Assembly: GCF_014192475.1 (NCBI RefSeq)
Contig: NZ_JACHXZ010000003.1
Coordinates: forward strand, 372,001 to 436,000
Direction of reading: 5' to 3'
DNA from: Simiduia aestuariiviva
GTDB lineage: Bacteria > Pseudomonadota > Gammaproteobacteria > Pseudomonadales > Cellvibrionaceae
DNA length: 64,000 nt
Part shown: in pieces, positions 49,619 to 61,002 of the stretch
Layout: every line of letters starts with the position of its first letter
How positions within the stretch are numbered: the stretch's first letter is position 1
Notes under the pieces: model-generated
Databases searched by the model: none
What the model was told of the DNA's origin: nothing
The model's input: only the letters and a program-made list of their open reading frames with translations
Translations under genes and position numbers: made by a program

Positions 49619-50161
49619 TTAATCGCTAAACCGGGGCTTGGATACAGTGCTTTCAGTGGGTACGAACTCTAGCGCGGCAGAGTTAATGCAATAGCGCAAC
49701 CCCGTCGGTTCAGGCCCGTCCTCAAATAAATGCCCCAGATGCTCGCCGCACTTACTTAACACTTCGATGCGCTTCATGCCCCAGCTATAGTCCTTTTTCA
49801 GCACCACATTTTCAGCGTCGTAGAGCGCCCAAAAACTGGGCCACCCCGAGCCGGATTCATATTTGTGTTGTGCGTGAAACACGGGCAGTTTGCACCCAGC
49901 GGTGACGTAGATCCCATCGCGCTTTTCAGCCAACAGCGGGCCTGTAAAAGGGCGCTCCGTAGCACCCTCCCACAGAACTGCATACTGTTGTTCTGACAGC
50001 ATTTTTCGCCAAGTGGATTTCGGAATTGACGCCACCTGTCGCCGTTCTGCCAGCAATTGTTTAGCCTGCTCAACGGGCATCGCAGCGTCGTCGCCCACTG
50101 AGTCCGATGCGCACCCCACGATTACGCCCAGCAAGCACATTAGCCACACACTATTTCGCAT
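49619..50161 (-). CDS. msrB: Lipoprotein peptide-methionine (R)-S-oxide reductase MsrB
   Basis: Repairs oxidised methionine (R form). The catalytic cysteine is in LRYCINSAALEF; SGSGWPSF and HLGHLF are the substrate-binding blocks. A signal peptide with lipobox VGC (residue 17) predicts an envelope lipoprotein rather than the cytosolic enzyme. The two CxxC zinc pairs of canonical MsrB are each reduced to one cysteine (AGCKLP; LSKCGEH), so the metal site is probably absent. 180 residues. It lies 57 nt after yhdP in the place where E. coli has tldD. Confidence 0.93.
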   Translation of the reverse strand: MRNSVWLMCLLGVIVGCASDSVGDDAAMPVEQAKQLLAERRQVASIPKSTWRKMLSEQQYAVLWEGATERPFTGPLLAEKRDGIYVTAGCKLPVFHAQHKYESGSGWPSFWALYDAENVVLKKDYSWGMKRIEVLSKCGEHLGHLFEDGPEPTGLRYCINSAALEFVPTESTVSKPRFSD

Positions 50162-50218
50162 ACAAACCTCCTCCAGTTGTTAATTGGAGGCTGAGAATGG
50201 GATTTTGTTACGGCATCC

Positions 50219-53200
50219 CTAGCGAGGCGTTTGAGGCTCACCCGTCTCTTGCTCGGCTTCTATCGAAGAGGAATTAGGCGCAGAGGCATCGCCGGAAGTT
50301 GGGTTCGACGTATTTTGGGATGCGTCGCTGGGCTTCTTAGCACTATTTTGCCGATTTCGGGTATCAGAAATTTGCATAAATTGCATTTTGGGATCGTCCA
50401 GTGATCCTGTGACGCGGTAGTTGACACTGGTCATCTGTTCAAACTGTTTTTCAAACAGCCGGCTGGCCACGAATACCCCGGCTGCCACCGGCAGCCCCGC
50501 CGAGATCGCCGCAATAAAGGTGAGGTTATCCAATACCGGGAGATTGACGGTCAAATCCGTGTCTAGGGTGTTTTCGATCAGGTTTACACGCCCGGCCATC
50601 TGCATTTTGCTCGACGGTGTGCGCACAGAAACGGGACTCGGCATGGTCAATAAACCGCGCTCAAAAACCAGCTCACCCCAAAGCCGATCGTAGGCCATAC
50701 CACTGGCATAGACATCAGAGAAGTCCAACTTTAATCGACGAATCCAGGTGTCAAAGTTAAAGATGCCCATCAGCCGCATCAACGCATTACTTGCAGAAGC
50801 GTTTGCCCGCAGAAAACGGCCTTGTTCGATGGTAAAGCCTACCTCACCTTCAAGCCCAACTAGCTGAATCTGTGTGGGTGCACCGGCCCAGCGTACGTCC
50901 ATAGCAAAATCGGCACGGCGGCTTTCAATTAATTTTTCCATGGCCAATCCCGTCATGACCTCGCCCAGGTCTACGGCTGACAAGCTTCCCGTGAAGGCAC
51001 TTTGCTGCTGGCCGTGATTCCACACCAGCAACCCGCCCTGGGCGCCTTGCTCGGCCTCAACAAAACGCAACCCGAACAGGCTGCCTTTGATATCAGATAG
51101 GGTGAGCGTTGCATCGCGCACGGCGGCGTCAAAGCGAATTTGACCAATATTTTCTTCATCCTGATACAAACTTGCGATGGCAACGCGCATATCAGGCAGC
51201 GGTTCCACGGCCGCCCAGACTTTGTCGGCTTCCATGGCGAGCTGCCGCTGTTCGGCCTCTATCGCTGATAGCGAAGCATCAGCGATAGGCGGCGCATCGG
51301 GTGCCCATAGCGGCAACCGCAAATAGGTCAAACTCAAATCCAATGGGCTGGCCGCACTGTAGGGCAGCTCCAAATCGCCAGCCACGCGTTCATTACGTAA
51401 ATTGATGCGCCATGCACGCTCGGTTTTAATGGCCTCAATGTTGGATTCACCTAGCGGTCGACCCGCTTTCAATGACAGCGCTGGCGTTGTTAAGGTCACA
51501 TAAATAGGCACTGCAGCAGGAGTGCGCGCACTACCATCAGAGGCTGCCGTCAAACTTGAGACAGTTTCCGATTCACGCAGGTCTGCCCACTGCCCTTCAA
51601 ACGCCTTATGCCATTGGCTAGCGTCAATGCTCGGCAATTGACCGCGCACCCGCAGCATCGACTGTTTAGGCAAACGCGCCTGCCCCAGAAGGTGCACGTC
51701 TCCCCGCTCAAAAAAAGTGCCGCTGTCGCTGCGCTGCCAACGCAATTTCGCGTCAACCAACTCCCCCACACTGCCGGCTACGATCAGCTCATCACCCGCA
51801 ATGGGTACATCGATCACTAGCGGTAGTGATGCTGTTGGGGCTTTGCCAAATGGCGCGGGCAACTTGATTGACAGGCCTGTCAGTGCGCTGGTGACCTGCA
51901 CCCTAACAGAGCCATCTGCACTCGCACCGCCCCGCCAAGGCGCCGACACCAAGACCTGATAGGGGCTGACTCCAGTAAATTGCGGCTGTGCAGGAGCACC
52001 GGCCCACCCCATGAGCGATTGAATATCCGCGCGCGTCTGCGCCTTTATTTGCACCTTTTGGCCATTAAGTCCGGCACTAAAGCTAATGGGCTCACCCCAC
52101 AGCTGCCCACTCAATTGCTTGATTTCAACCCCCGCATCGCTCGCGATGCGCAGATCACCGGATAGCTGTTCAACGGAAATATTTACCGGCGCAAGATGCA
52201 CTTGCCCCTGTTTTAGCGCAACTTTCACATCAAACTGAACGCCTTCGCCACCACTCCCTATCGGAATGCCCAGCTGTACAGCGGCATCATAGTCTCCGGC
52301 CATTGCCCACTGCGCAAAAACATGGTTAGTGATGTCTGCCAGTGGCGAGTCGCGTAAAAGCTGTTGGGTATCGACGAGTCCGCCCATCAGGTCCGCGTCA
52401 ATGTTTAGGCGTGCTTCTCCTTGGGCATCCGGCGCTAACGACACCTCAGCACGCCCCAACTGCGAATTGTAAATTTGTCCTCGATCGGCGGTGACCTTAA
52501 GCCTTGTGTTGTCTAAAAGTAACTTGGCATCCACGCCTTTTACAGCGGGCCAGGGTGGCTGGTAATCGAGCCGCGCTTGCTTGATATCCAACCACAATTG
52601 GATAGTCGGAGGCTTCGAGTGCTCCTGGCTTAAAAATCCGTGCAGTAAAAAGCCACCCTGGGCCACCTGGCCTACGTCGACAGCGGAATCCAACCAGTTG
52701 CGCAAATTTTCAGACACCACTTGCGGGACGTATTTCTTGTGGTATTGCGCAGCCGAATCCTCAATGCCAATCTGCAGCAATAATTCGAGTGTTTTATCGG
52801 CCCGCCCCATGGGTGCATCAATATAGACAAACCCCGTGGCTTGCCCATCATCCCCAACAAATTTCACTGGGCCACTATTGATATAGACGGACTGCCGCTC
52901 TCGGTCCAACCACCAGGCCACCTGTCCGCGCGCGCTCTGGTAAACCATCGGCGCGTCGTACACGGAGGTGTAGTGCATGCTAAAACCCTCCGTGCTATTT
53001 AGATCAACCGAACCACCTTGCTTGTTCACGCGTAGATAGCCATCGACACCCGTTACCGCTGGCGCCCCCTCCCATGCCTGCGCGGACACGCCGCTGAGGT
53101 TGGCCGCCAACTCAAAGTCCTGTAACTGCGCCAAGGGCCAACGGACGCTCACCTGGTGTAGCTCGCCCTCGGGCGACAGTGTGTCTAACACCGACTGCAA

Positions 53201-54331
53201 GGGTTCGCTCAGTATTTCGCTATCGGTGAGCCAGCGATGCCAAATGGGCAACACCAGACGATCGGCTTTGAACGTCATGTGTTGCTGAGTATCAACACTG
53301 GCATTGAGCGCAAACGGGGGGTGCTGCTCGCTACCCCATTGCAACTCAGTATTTTGCAATTGCAATTGCCAGCTGCCATCGAAACGCCAGTTCCCAACCA
53401 ATTCGCCAGCCAAGGATTGAAACGCAATTTCCCGATCCGCCAACTCAAAAGGCAGGCCCGCTAAACGAATATTTCCGACGCCCTCCAAGCCCTCTCCCGG
53501 CGCCACATTCACCCAAGCTTCAAGAGTCGCCTTGCCACCAGGTCGCCACTCTCCCTCGGGCAATCCGGTCCAAAAATCACGCGCCACCATGGCCAGTAAA
53601 CGCTCGGTGGGAAAATCGACAATGCGTACGTGGGCGCGCGAGCCAAATTCATCAATATCAAATGGATCCCCACTGCCCTCCATGGTGATCTGCACCGCTT
53701 CGGGGCGATCTTCCAACTGCAAGCTGGCGCTGAGTCGATGTTGATCATTGCCATGTTCAAGCAACAAGCGATTGACCACCACCGCCCACTCATGACCACT
53801 CTGCAGTGTCACGTGGGTTTGCAGGTCAATTAAGTTAACCTTTTGCCCCACCAAAAAAATACCGCGCAGGTCATCTAAGGTGTAGTTGGTGGCCGCCGAT
53901 ATTTCATCGGCAACGCGCAAGCCTTCCAACCGCAAACGACCGTCGCTGGCTTGCACCAAATTGCTGCGCACCCCCAAAAATTCGACGTCGGAAAAACGCA
54001 ATTGGCGCTCCCAAAGTGTGGACAGCAGGTCTACCTCAGCCAGCGCACTTTCCACTGTCAACACGGGCTTACCCGCCGGCGTCGCAACCGAGAGGCCCTC
54101 CAAAGCGAGTACCGGCATCAAGCTATCCCACTGACCCGCCAACGTGCGGATCTCTACCTTTAATGCCAACTGGGCCGAAAGGTAGCGCACCAAGGGTTCG
54201 CGATAGTCTGCCACCATGGGCATGGCCATGCGTCCAAGCTGTACCAGCAGCGCGCACAGGATTAGCAACAACGCTGTCAGTTGCCAAAAGTAGCGCCACA
54301 AACGGGCAAAGAGGTGGGCTAAGGGTCGCAT
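50219..54331 (-). CDS. yhdP: YhdP family AsmA-like phospholipid transport protein
   Basis: A very large inner-membrane-anchored periplasmic bridge protein; in E. coli YhdP moves phospholipid to the outer membrane with TamB and YdbH. An N-terminal transmembrane helix (YFWQLTALLLILCALLVQLG) is followed by a long DUF3971/AsmA-type beta-groove and a C-terminal domain (LKLDFSDVYASGMAYDRLWGELVFERG; VRTPSSKMQMAGRVNL). 1370 residues, longer than E. coli YhdP (1266). The last ~45 residues are a low-complexity Ser/Pro/Asp tail. Located after rng, as in E. coli. Confidence 0.94.
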   Translation of the reverse strand: MRPLAHLFARLWRYFWQLTALLLILCALLVQLGRMAMPMVADYREPLVRYLSAQLALKVEIRTLAGQWDSLMPVLALEGLSVATPAGKPVLTVESALAEVDLLSTLWERQLRFSDVEFLGVRSNLVQASDGRLRLEGLRVADEISAATNYTLDDLRGIFLVGQKVNLIDLQTHVTLQSGHEWAVVVNRLLLEHGNDQHRLSASLQLEDRPEAVQITMEGSGDPFDIDEFGSRAHVRIVDFPTERLLAMVARDFWTGLPEGEWRPGGKATLEAWVNVAPGEGLEGVGNIRLAGLPFELADREIAFQSLAGELVGNWRFDGSWQLQLQNTELQWGSEQHPPFALNASVDTQQHMTFKADRLVLPIWHRWLTDSEILSEPLQSVLDTLSPEGELHQVSVRWPLAQLQDFELAANLSGVSAQAWEGAPAVTGVDGYLRVNKQGGSVDLNSTEGFSMHYTSVYDAPMVYQSARGQVAWWLDRERQSVYINSGPVKFVGDDGQATGFVYIDAPMGRADKTLELLLQIGIEDSAAQYHKKYVPQVVSENLRNWLDSAVDVGQVAQGGFLLHGFLSQEHSKPPTIQLWLDIKQARLDYQPPWPAVKGVDAKLLLDNTRLKVTADRGQIYNSQLGRAEVSLAPDAQGEARLNIDADLMGGLVDTQQLLRDSPLADITNHVFAQWAMAGDYDAAVQLGIPIGSGGEGVQFDVKVALKQGQVHLAPVNISVEQLSGDLRIASDAGVEIKQLSGQLWGEPISFSAGLNGQKVQIKAQTRADIQSLMGWAGAPAQPQFTGVSPYQVLVSAPWRGGASADGSVRVQVTSALTGLSIKLPAPFGKAPTASLPLVIDVPIAGDELIVAGSVGELVDAKLRWQRSDSGTFFERGDVHLLGQARLPKQSMLRVRGQLPSIDASQWHKAFEGQWADLRESETVSSLTAASDGSARTPAAVPIYVTLTTPALSLKAGRPLGESNIEAIKTERAWRINLRNERVAGDLELPYSAASPLDLSLTYLRLPLWAPDAPPIADASLSAIEAEQRQLAMEADKVWAAVEPLPDMRVAIASLYQDEENIGQIRFDAAVRDATLTLSDIKGSLFGLRFVEAEQGAQGGLLVWNHGQQQSAFTGSLSAVDLGEVMTGLAMEKLIESRRADFAMDVRWAGAPTQIQLVGLEGEVGFTIEQGRFLRANASASNALMRLMGIFNFDTWIRRLKLDFSDVYASGMAYDRLWGELVFERGLLTMPSPVSVRTPSSKMQMAGRVNLIENTLDTDLTVNLPVLDNLTFIAAISAGLPVAAGVFVASRLFEKQFEQMTSVNYRVTGSLDDPKMQFMQISDTRNRQNSAKKPSDASQNTSNPTSGDASAPNSSSIEAEQETGEPQTPR

Positions 54332-54341
54332 AGTAATGAGG

Positions 54342-55820
54342 CTACACCAGAATGATGTCGTATTGTTCTTGGCTGTAGAGCGTCTCCACCTGGAACTTCA
54401 CCGGTCGCCCGATAAACTCCTCCAGATCGGCCACATTGGCTGACTCTTCATCCAACAATCGATCGATGACAGATTGCGCACCCAATACCAGAAAACTTTC
54501 ATTTTCATAGGAGCGCGCCTCGCGCAAAATCTCTCTGAACAATTCGTAGCAAACAGTCTCCACCGATTTCAGTTTTCCGCGCCCTTGGCACACGGGACAG
54601 GGCTCGCACATGACTTGACCCAGCGATTCGCGGGTACGCTTTCGGGTCATCTCCACCAGTCCCAACTCAGAGACGCCAGTGATACTGGTTTTCGCGTGAT
54701 CGCGCTCCATCATTTTCTCCAGTGTGCGCAGCACCTGACGCTGATGCTCACTGTCTTTCATGTCGATGAAGTCCAATATGATAATGCCCCCCAAATTGCG
54801 CAAACGCAGTTGCCGCGCAATCATGGTGGCTGCTTCCAAATTGGTTTTGAAAATGGTTTCTTCGAGGTTGCGGTGCCCCACAAAGGCGCCGGTATTGACA
54901 TCAATAGTGGTCATTGCCTCGGTTTGCTCAATCACTAAATAGCCACCGGATTTTAGTGGCACTTTGGTTTCAAGCGCGCGCTGTAATTCATCTTCGACGC
55001 CGTACAAATCAAACAGCGGCCGCTCTCCGGGGTAATGCTCCAATAAATTAGCGATCTCGGGTGAATACTGCGTGGCAAATTCGACCATACGGCCAAACAC
55101 TTCACGGGAATCGACGCGTATCTTCTCTAAATTCGGCTTCACTAGGTCGCGCAAGGTGCGTAGAAACAACGGCAAGTCTTCATGCAATACCGAGGGCACG
55201 GCGGCCTGAGCAATGGATGCGTTCAGGTTGTTCCAAAGGTGATATAGAAAGGGAACGTCTGCCAAAATTTCTGCTTCGGTGGCCACTTCTGCCACCGTGC
55301 GCACAATAAAACCGCCCTTACCTTCGCCGTTGTTTTCCGCAATGGCACGCTCCACTAATTGCTTCAAGCGGTCGCGCTCGGTTTCCTCTTCAATGCGCGT
55401 GGAAATACCGATGTGCTCCGTCTTTGGCATGTACACCAAATAGCGTGAGGAGATAGACAAGTGCGTGGTGAGCCGAGCGCCTTTAGTGCCGATTGAATCT
55501 TTGGTGACCTGTACCACCAAGGTCTGCCCTTCATGCACCAAATTGCGAATATCCGGCACTTCCAGCTGACGGGACTCCATGCCATTTTCGTCCAGTGGCG
55601 CAATGTCCGCCGCATGAATAAAACCGGCGCGCTCGAGCCCGATGTTGACGAAGGCCGCCTGCATGCCAGGTAGCACGCGCACCACTTTGCCCTTATAGAT
55701 ATTACCGACCAGCCCGCGCCGCTGGGGCCGCTCGATATACACCTCCTGCAATACACCATTTTCCACGAGTGCCACGCGGGTTTCGGTAGGTGCAACATTG
55801 ATCAACAGTTCTTCGCTCAT
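54342..55820 (-). CDS. rng: Ribonuclease G
   Basis: An endoribonuclease that matures the 16S rRNA 5' end and decays some mRNAs. An S1 domain near the N-terminus (GNIYKGKVVRVLPGMQAAFVNIGL) leads to the RNase E/G catalytic domain, with active-site aspartates in TTIDVNTGAFVG and IIILDFIDM, and the zinc-link cysteines in CEPCPVCQGRG. 492 residues, no RNase E-type C-terminal scaffold. Same transcript as maf and yhdP. Confidence 0.97.
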   Translation of the reverse strand: MSEELLINVAPTETRVALVENGVLQEVYIERPQRRGLVGNIYKGKVVRVLPGMQAAFVNIGLERAGFIHAADIAPLDENGMESRQLEVPDIRNLVHEGQTLVVQVTKDSIGTKGARLTTHLSISSRYLVYMPKTEHIGISTRIEEETERDRLKQLVERAIAENNGEGKGGFIVRTVAEVATEAEILADVPFLYHLWNNLNASIAQAAVPSVLHEDLPLFLRTLRDLVKPNLEKIRVDSREVFGRMVEFATQYSPEIANLLEHYPGERPLFDLYGVEDELQRALETKVPLKSGGYLVIEQTEAMTTIDVNTGAFVGHRNLEETIFKTNLEAATMIARQLRLRNLGGIIILDFIDMKDSEHQRQVLRTLEKMMERDHAKTSITGVSELGLVEMTRKRTRESLGQVMCEPCPVCQGRGKLKSVETVCYELFREILREARSYENESFLVLGAQSVIDRLLDEESANVADLEEFIGRPVKFQVETLYSQEQYDIILV

Positions 55821-55829
55821 AACGTCCGC

Positions 55830-56423
55830 TCAGTCCGTAGTTTGCCAATAGGGCAGGTGCAAGGCGTCTAACATGGGCACCAGTTTTTCGATGGGGAGAC
55901 CCACAACGCCGGAATAGCTACCGGAAATGCGCTTAACAAACACGGCACCCAAGCCCTGAATAGCATAACCGCCAGCTTTGTCTCGACACTCGCCCGTGGC
56001 CCAATACGCCGCCATTTGCGCCTCAGTGAGCGGCCAAAACTGCACCTCCGTGATAGATAACTCCTGCCGACATTGCTCGCCTTTCAGCAGGCAGACTGCC
56101 GTCATCACTTCGTGCGTGCGGCCCGACAACCGGCGCCACATGGCGTAGGCTGCCGCTTCATTTTCCGGTTTTTCAAGTATTTGATCATCGCACACCACGA
56201 CAGTATCCGCGCCCAATACCGGTAAATCCTTCTCACCTACCGATGCTCGGCCGGCCTGCGCTTTCGTGAACGCTAAGCGGGTCACATATTGCGCGGGCGC
56301 CTCACCCACCATTGGCACTTCGTCGACCGCAACTGATAAGGGGCGAAAGGGCACGCCAATCTGTTGCAACAACTCCCGACGACGGGGCGATTGGGAAGCC
56401 AAAATCAGGGCGGGAGTAACCAT
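55830..56423 (-). CDS. maf: Maf-type nucleotide pyrophosphatase (YhdE-like)
   Basis: Hydrolyses dTTP/UTP and modified nucleotides, a house-cleaning role. N-terminal ILASQSPRRRELLQQIGV is the Maf signature; VLGADTVVVCDDQILEKP and QGLGAVFVKRISGSYSGVVGLP complete it. Position after mreD and the VPFRPLSV context favour the YhdE (dTTP) subfamily. 197 residues, AAAGGTG 6 nt before the ATG. Confidence 0.94.
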   Translation of the reverse strand: MVTPALILASQSPRRRELLQQIGVPFRPLSVAVDEVPMVGEAPAQYVTRLAFTKAQAGRASVGEKDLPVLGADTVVVCDDQILEKPENEAAAYAMWRRLSGRTHEVMTAVCLLKGEQCRQELSITEVQFWPLTEAQMAAYWATGECRDKAGGYAIQGLGAVFVKRISGSYSGVVGLPIEKLVPMLDALHLPYWQTTD

Positions 56424-56501
56424 GGCACACCTTTAAATTATGCTTAGCGATCAAAGACTTGGGATTATATTAGCGTGGCGAGCCCAGATGGGGAAATATC
56501 G

Positions 56502-56987
56502 CTAGGTGACGCGATAGCGGCGGCGAATGGCCTGCTGAAGTTTATAAAACAACGGCCAGCACAAAGCGCTCGTAAAGGCCGGCCATAAAAAACCCAAGCC
56601 GCGATATTCATGACCTGAGAGCGAATTCACCCAATTGCCGATGACTTGATGCATTCCCACTAAGATGAACAGCCAACCCGCCTGCTGCCAAGGCGCGTAA
56701 TTGCGCAAGCGCTGATAGGACAATAGACACACGTACCCAATGAGCACCAAAGACATCGCGTGATAACCCAGCAAGCTTCCCGCCACCAGATCCTGCACGA
56801 GGCCAACGCAGCAGAGCGCGCCCAAGCCCACGCGATAGGGCAATGCCAAAATCCAATAGACACAAATCAATACCACCCAAGCAGGTCGATATTGGCTCCA
56901 CGCGCCCATTGGCCACACGGCCAAAAGTAACGCCGCCAGCAGCAGGATACCAATCACCCACAGATTATTGGCTTTCGGCGCCTGCAT
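56502..56987 (-). CDS. mreD: Rod-shape determining protein MreD
   Basis: An integral membrane partner of MreC in the elongasome. Five hydrophobic segments in 161 residues (LWVIGILLLAALLLAVWPMG; PAWVVLICVYWILALPY; GLGALCCVGLVQDLVAGSLLG; HAMSLVLIGYVCLLSYQ; WLFILVGMHQVIGNWV), with the conserved GLVQDLVAGSLLG. Overlaps the end of mreC by 23 nt. Confidence 0.94.
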   Translation of the reverse strand: MQAPKANNLWVIGILLLAALLLAVWPMGAWSQYRPAWVVLICVYWILALPYRVGLGALCCVGLVQDLVAGSLLGYHAMSLVLIGYVCLLSYQRLRNYAPWQQAGWLFILVGMHQVIGNWVNSLSGHEYRGLGFLWPAFTSALCWPLFYKLQQAIRRRYRVT

Positions 56988-57819
56988 CTAAGGCCTCGTT
57001 ATCAAATACCAGCAATACATGCCGACTGCGGTTGAGCTGAGCACGCGGTTTGGCGAGCACATCCGCAAAGGGCTTGCCCGGCGACATGGTTACCGACACC
57101 ACCTCTGCCACGGGATAGCCCACGGGAAAACGCTGCCCTAATCCCGAGGACACCAATACATCCCCCACGCGAATATCAACAGTGCTAGATACGTGTCGCA
57201 ACTTTAGCGTGTAGAGATCGCCAATGCCTTCGGCGATGGCCCGCACCCCGTTGCGATTCACCTGTACCGGCAGCGCGTGGGTGGGATCGGTGATCAGCAT
57301 TACGCGACTGCTTATAGGCGTCAAATCTATCACCTGCCCCATCAAGCCGTGGGCATCCAACAGCGGTTGCCCAACATAGACGCCGTCATTACTGCCCTTA
57401 TTGACCACCACCACATGAGACTGTGGGTCGGGCGACACTCCAATTAATTCGGCCACTAATACCCGATCTTCAATGAGATCAGCGGAATTGAGCAGTTGCC
57501 TCAAGCGCACATTTTCCGCGGCCAAAGACGCCATTTGTTGCACTTTGCGCTTGAGCACCAACATTTCGCTTTGCAATGCGGCGTTTTCATTCTCAAGCTC
57601 GTCGCGGGAACGGGCATTGCCCTCTAGCCATTCACCAATGCGGCTCGGCACGTGGGTGAGCCAATAAAAAGGAACCGCCAGCTGCCCCGCTTGCGCGCGC
57701 AGCGGGTCTAACCAAGGGGTATAGCGATTGATGAGCAACAGCGCCAGCATAGCTGCAAGCAGCACGCCGGCGCGAGACGCGGGGGAAGGGCCTTTAGTAA
57801 AAAGCGGTTTGATCGCCAA
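56965..57819 (-). CDS. mreC: Rod-shape determining protein MreC
   Basis: A periplasmic coiled-coil protein that links MreB, PBP2 and RodA. One N-terminal helix (AGVLLAAMLALLLINRY), a coiled coil (RDELENENAALQSEMLVLKRKVQQM...NVRLRQLL) and a C-terminal beta domain with VVVNKGSNDGVYVGQPLLDAHGLMG. 284 residues. 18 nt after mreB. Confidence 0.96.
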   Translation of the reverse strand: MAIKPLFTKGPSPASRAGVLLAAMLALLLINRYTPWLDPLRAQAGQLAVPFYWLTHVPSRIGEWLEGNARSRDELENENAALQSEMLVLKRKVQQMASLAAENVRLRQLLNSADLIEDRVLVAELIGVSPDPQSHVVVVNKGSNDGVYVGQPLLDAHGLMGQVIDLTPISSRVMLITDPTHALPVQVNRNGVRAIAEGIGDLYTLKLRHVSSTVDIRVGDVLVSSGLGQRFPVGYPVAEVVSVTMSPGKPFADVLAKPRAQLNRSRHVLLVFDNEALDAGAESQ

Positions 57820-57837
57820 ACCTCCTGCTTAGCGCAA

Positions 57838-59209
<1,372 letters not shown>

Positions 59210-59497
59210 ATGGCCGTGGATCGCTCCGATATCGTCAAACTGGGTGAGCTTGCCCGGTTACAAATTAGCGAAGAAACCATCGACGAAGTAACGCGTCGAT
59301 TGGGTGATGTTTTGGCACTGGTGGATCAGTTGCAAGCGGCAGACACCGACGCCGTGAGCCCCATGGCACACCCCATGGATGCGGTGCAGCGTCTGCGCGC
59401 CGATGAAGTGACCGAACCCAATCAACGCGACACCTTCCAAGCCATAGCCCCGGCCACCGAAGATGGTCTGTATCTGGTACCCAAGGTCATCGATTAA
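59210..59497 (+). CDS. gatC: Asp-tRNA(Asn)/Glu-tRNA(Gln) amidotransferase subunit C
   Basis: The small stabilising subunit of the tRNA-dependent amidotransferase. VDRSDIVKLGELARLQISEETIDEVTR and the late DGLYLVPKVID (the GatA-binding end) are typical. The ATG at 59210 (95 residues) follows GGAG by 9 nt; the frame from 59183 adds nine unconserved residues. First of gatCAB, showing that Gln-tRNA and/or Asn-tRNA can be made indirectly here. Confidence 0.95.
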   Translation: MAVDRSDIVKLGELARLQISEETIDEVTRRLGDVLALVDQLQAADTDAVSPMAHPMDAVQRLRADEVTEPNQRDTFQAIAPATEDGLYLVPKVID

Positions 59498-59518
59498 GGC
59501 CGCACAAGGATTTTTACA

Positions 59519-60973
59519 ATGCACAACAAAACACTGGCCGAATTGAGCGCTGGCCTGCAAGCAAAAACTTGGTCGAGCGTAGAATTGACCCAGCACTTTC
59601 TAGATCGCATCAAGCGCCTAGATCCCAACTACAACAGCTTTATTACGCTCACCGAAGACGTGGCACTGGCACAGGCCAAAGCCGCCGATGCGCGCTTGGC
59701 CCAGGGCGACACCAATCCGCTGTGTGGCGTACCTATCGCCCATAAAGATATTTTTTGCACGCAAGGCGTTAAGACCACCTGCGGCAGCAAGATGTTGGAC
59801 AATTTTATTTCGCCCTACGACGCCACTGTGGTCGCCAACTTTCAAGCCGCAGGCGCTGTGATGTTGGGCAAGACCAACATGGACGAATTCGCCATGGGGT
59901 CATCCAATGAAACCAGCTTTTACGGCCCCGTGAAAAACCCGTGGGATATCGGCTGTGTACCCGGCGGCTCATCCGGCGGTTCAGCGGCGGCCGTTGCGGC
60001 GCGCTTGGCGCCCGGCGCCACCGCCACTGACACCGGCGGCTCCATACGCCAACCAGCGGCGCTGTGTGGATTAACGGGCCTCAAGCCCACCTACGGGCGC
60101 GTCTCGCGCTGGGGCATGATCGCCTTCGCCTCCAGCCTCGATCAGGCCGGCCCGATGACGCGCACCGCCGAAGACGCCGCACTGATGCTCAACACCATGG
60201 CCTCTTACGACCCGAAGGACTCCACCAACATCGACCGCGCAGTGCCCGACTACACCGCACAGCTAAACGATTCGCTGGCGGGTCTCACGCTCGGCGTGCC
60301 CAAAGAATATTTTGGTGAAGGCCTGCATCCCGGCACGCAAGCGGCCGTCGAAGCAGCCATCAAACAATACGAGGCCATGGGCGCCACCATCAAATCCATC
60401 AGCCTGCCGCACTCGCATTTAGCGGTGCCCGCATACTACGTGATTGCACCGGCGGAATGCTCCGCCAACCTGTCGCGCTTCGATGGCGTGCGCTACGGCT
60501 ATCGCTGTGAAAATCCCGCTGACCTTGCAGACCTGTACAAGCGTTCGCGCGGTGAAGCCTTTGGCGAAGAAGTCCAACGCCGCATCTTAGTGGGAACCTA
60601 CTGCTTGTCGGCGGGCTACTACGACGCCTACTACCGCAAAGCGCAAAAAGTTCGCCGCTTAATCAAGCAGGATTTTGTAGACGCTTTTAGCGAAGTGGAT
60701 TTAATCATCGGGCCAACGTCACCATCACCCGCCTTTGCCTTCGGTGCCAAAGGTGCAGATCCCATCGCCATGTACCTCGAGGACATCTACACCATCGCCA
60801 CTAATTTAGCGGGGCTGCCGGGCATGTCTCTGCCCTGCGGGCTGGTGGATAACAAACCTGTGGGCCTACAAATTATCGGTAATTACTTTGATGAAGCGCG
60901 CATGCTAAACGCGGCTCACCAATTTCAACAAGTGACCGACTTCCACCAACAAGCGCCGCAAGATATCGCTTAG
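59519..60973 (+). CDS. gatA: Asp-tRNA(Asn)/Glu-tRNA(Gln) amidotransferase subunit A
   Basis: The glutaminase subunit of the complex; releases ammonia that is channelled to GatB. The amidase-signature triad is in place: Lys76 (PIAHKDIF), Ser151 ([13 protein letters not shown]) and Ser175 ([10 protein letters not shown]). 484 residues, normal length. 21 nt after gatC and 29 nt before gatB. Confidence 0.98.
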   Translation: MHNKTLAELSAGLQAKTWSSVELTQHFLDRIKRLDPNYNSFITLTEDVALAQAKAADARLAQGDTNPLCGVPIAHKDIFCTQGVKTTCGSKMLDNFISPYDATVVANFQAAGAVMLGKTNMDEFAMGSSNETSFYGPVKNPWDIGCVPGGSSGGSAAAVAARLAPGATATDTGGSIRQPAALCGLTGLKPTYGRVSRWGMIAFASSLDQAGPMTRTAEDAALMLNTMASYDPKDSTNIDRAVPDYTAQLNDSLAGLTLGVPKEYFGEGLHPGTQAAVEAAIKQYEAMGATIKSISLPHSHLAVPAYYVIAPAECSANLSRFDGVRYGYRCENPADLADLYKRSRGEAFGEEVQRRILVGTYCLSAGYYDAYYRKAQKVRRLIKQDFVDAFSEVDLIIGPTSPSPAFAFGAKGADPIAMYLEDIYTIATNLAGLPGMSLPCGLVDNKPVGLQIIGNYFDEARMLNAAHQFQQVTDFHQQAPQDIA

Positions 60974-61002
60974 GCCAACGGACTTTATTAAGGAGTAACC
61001 CC

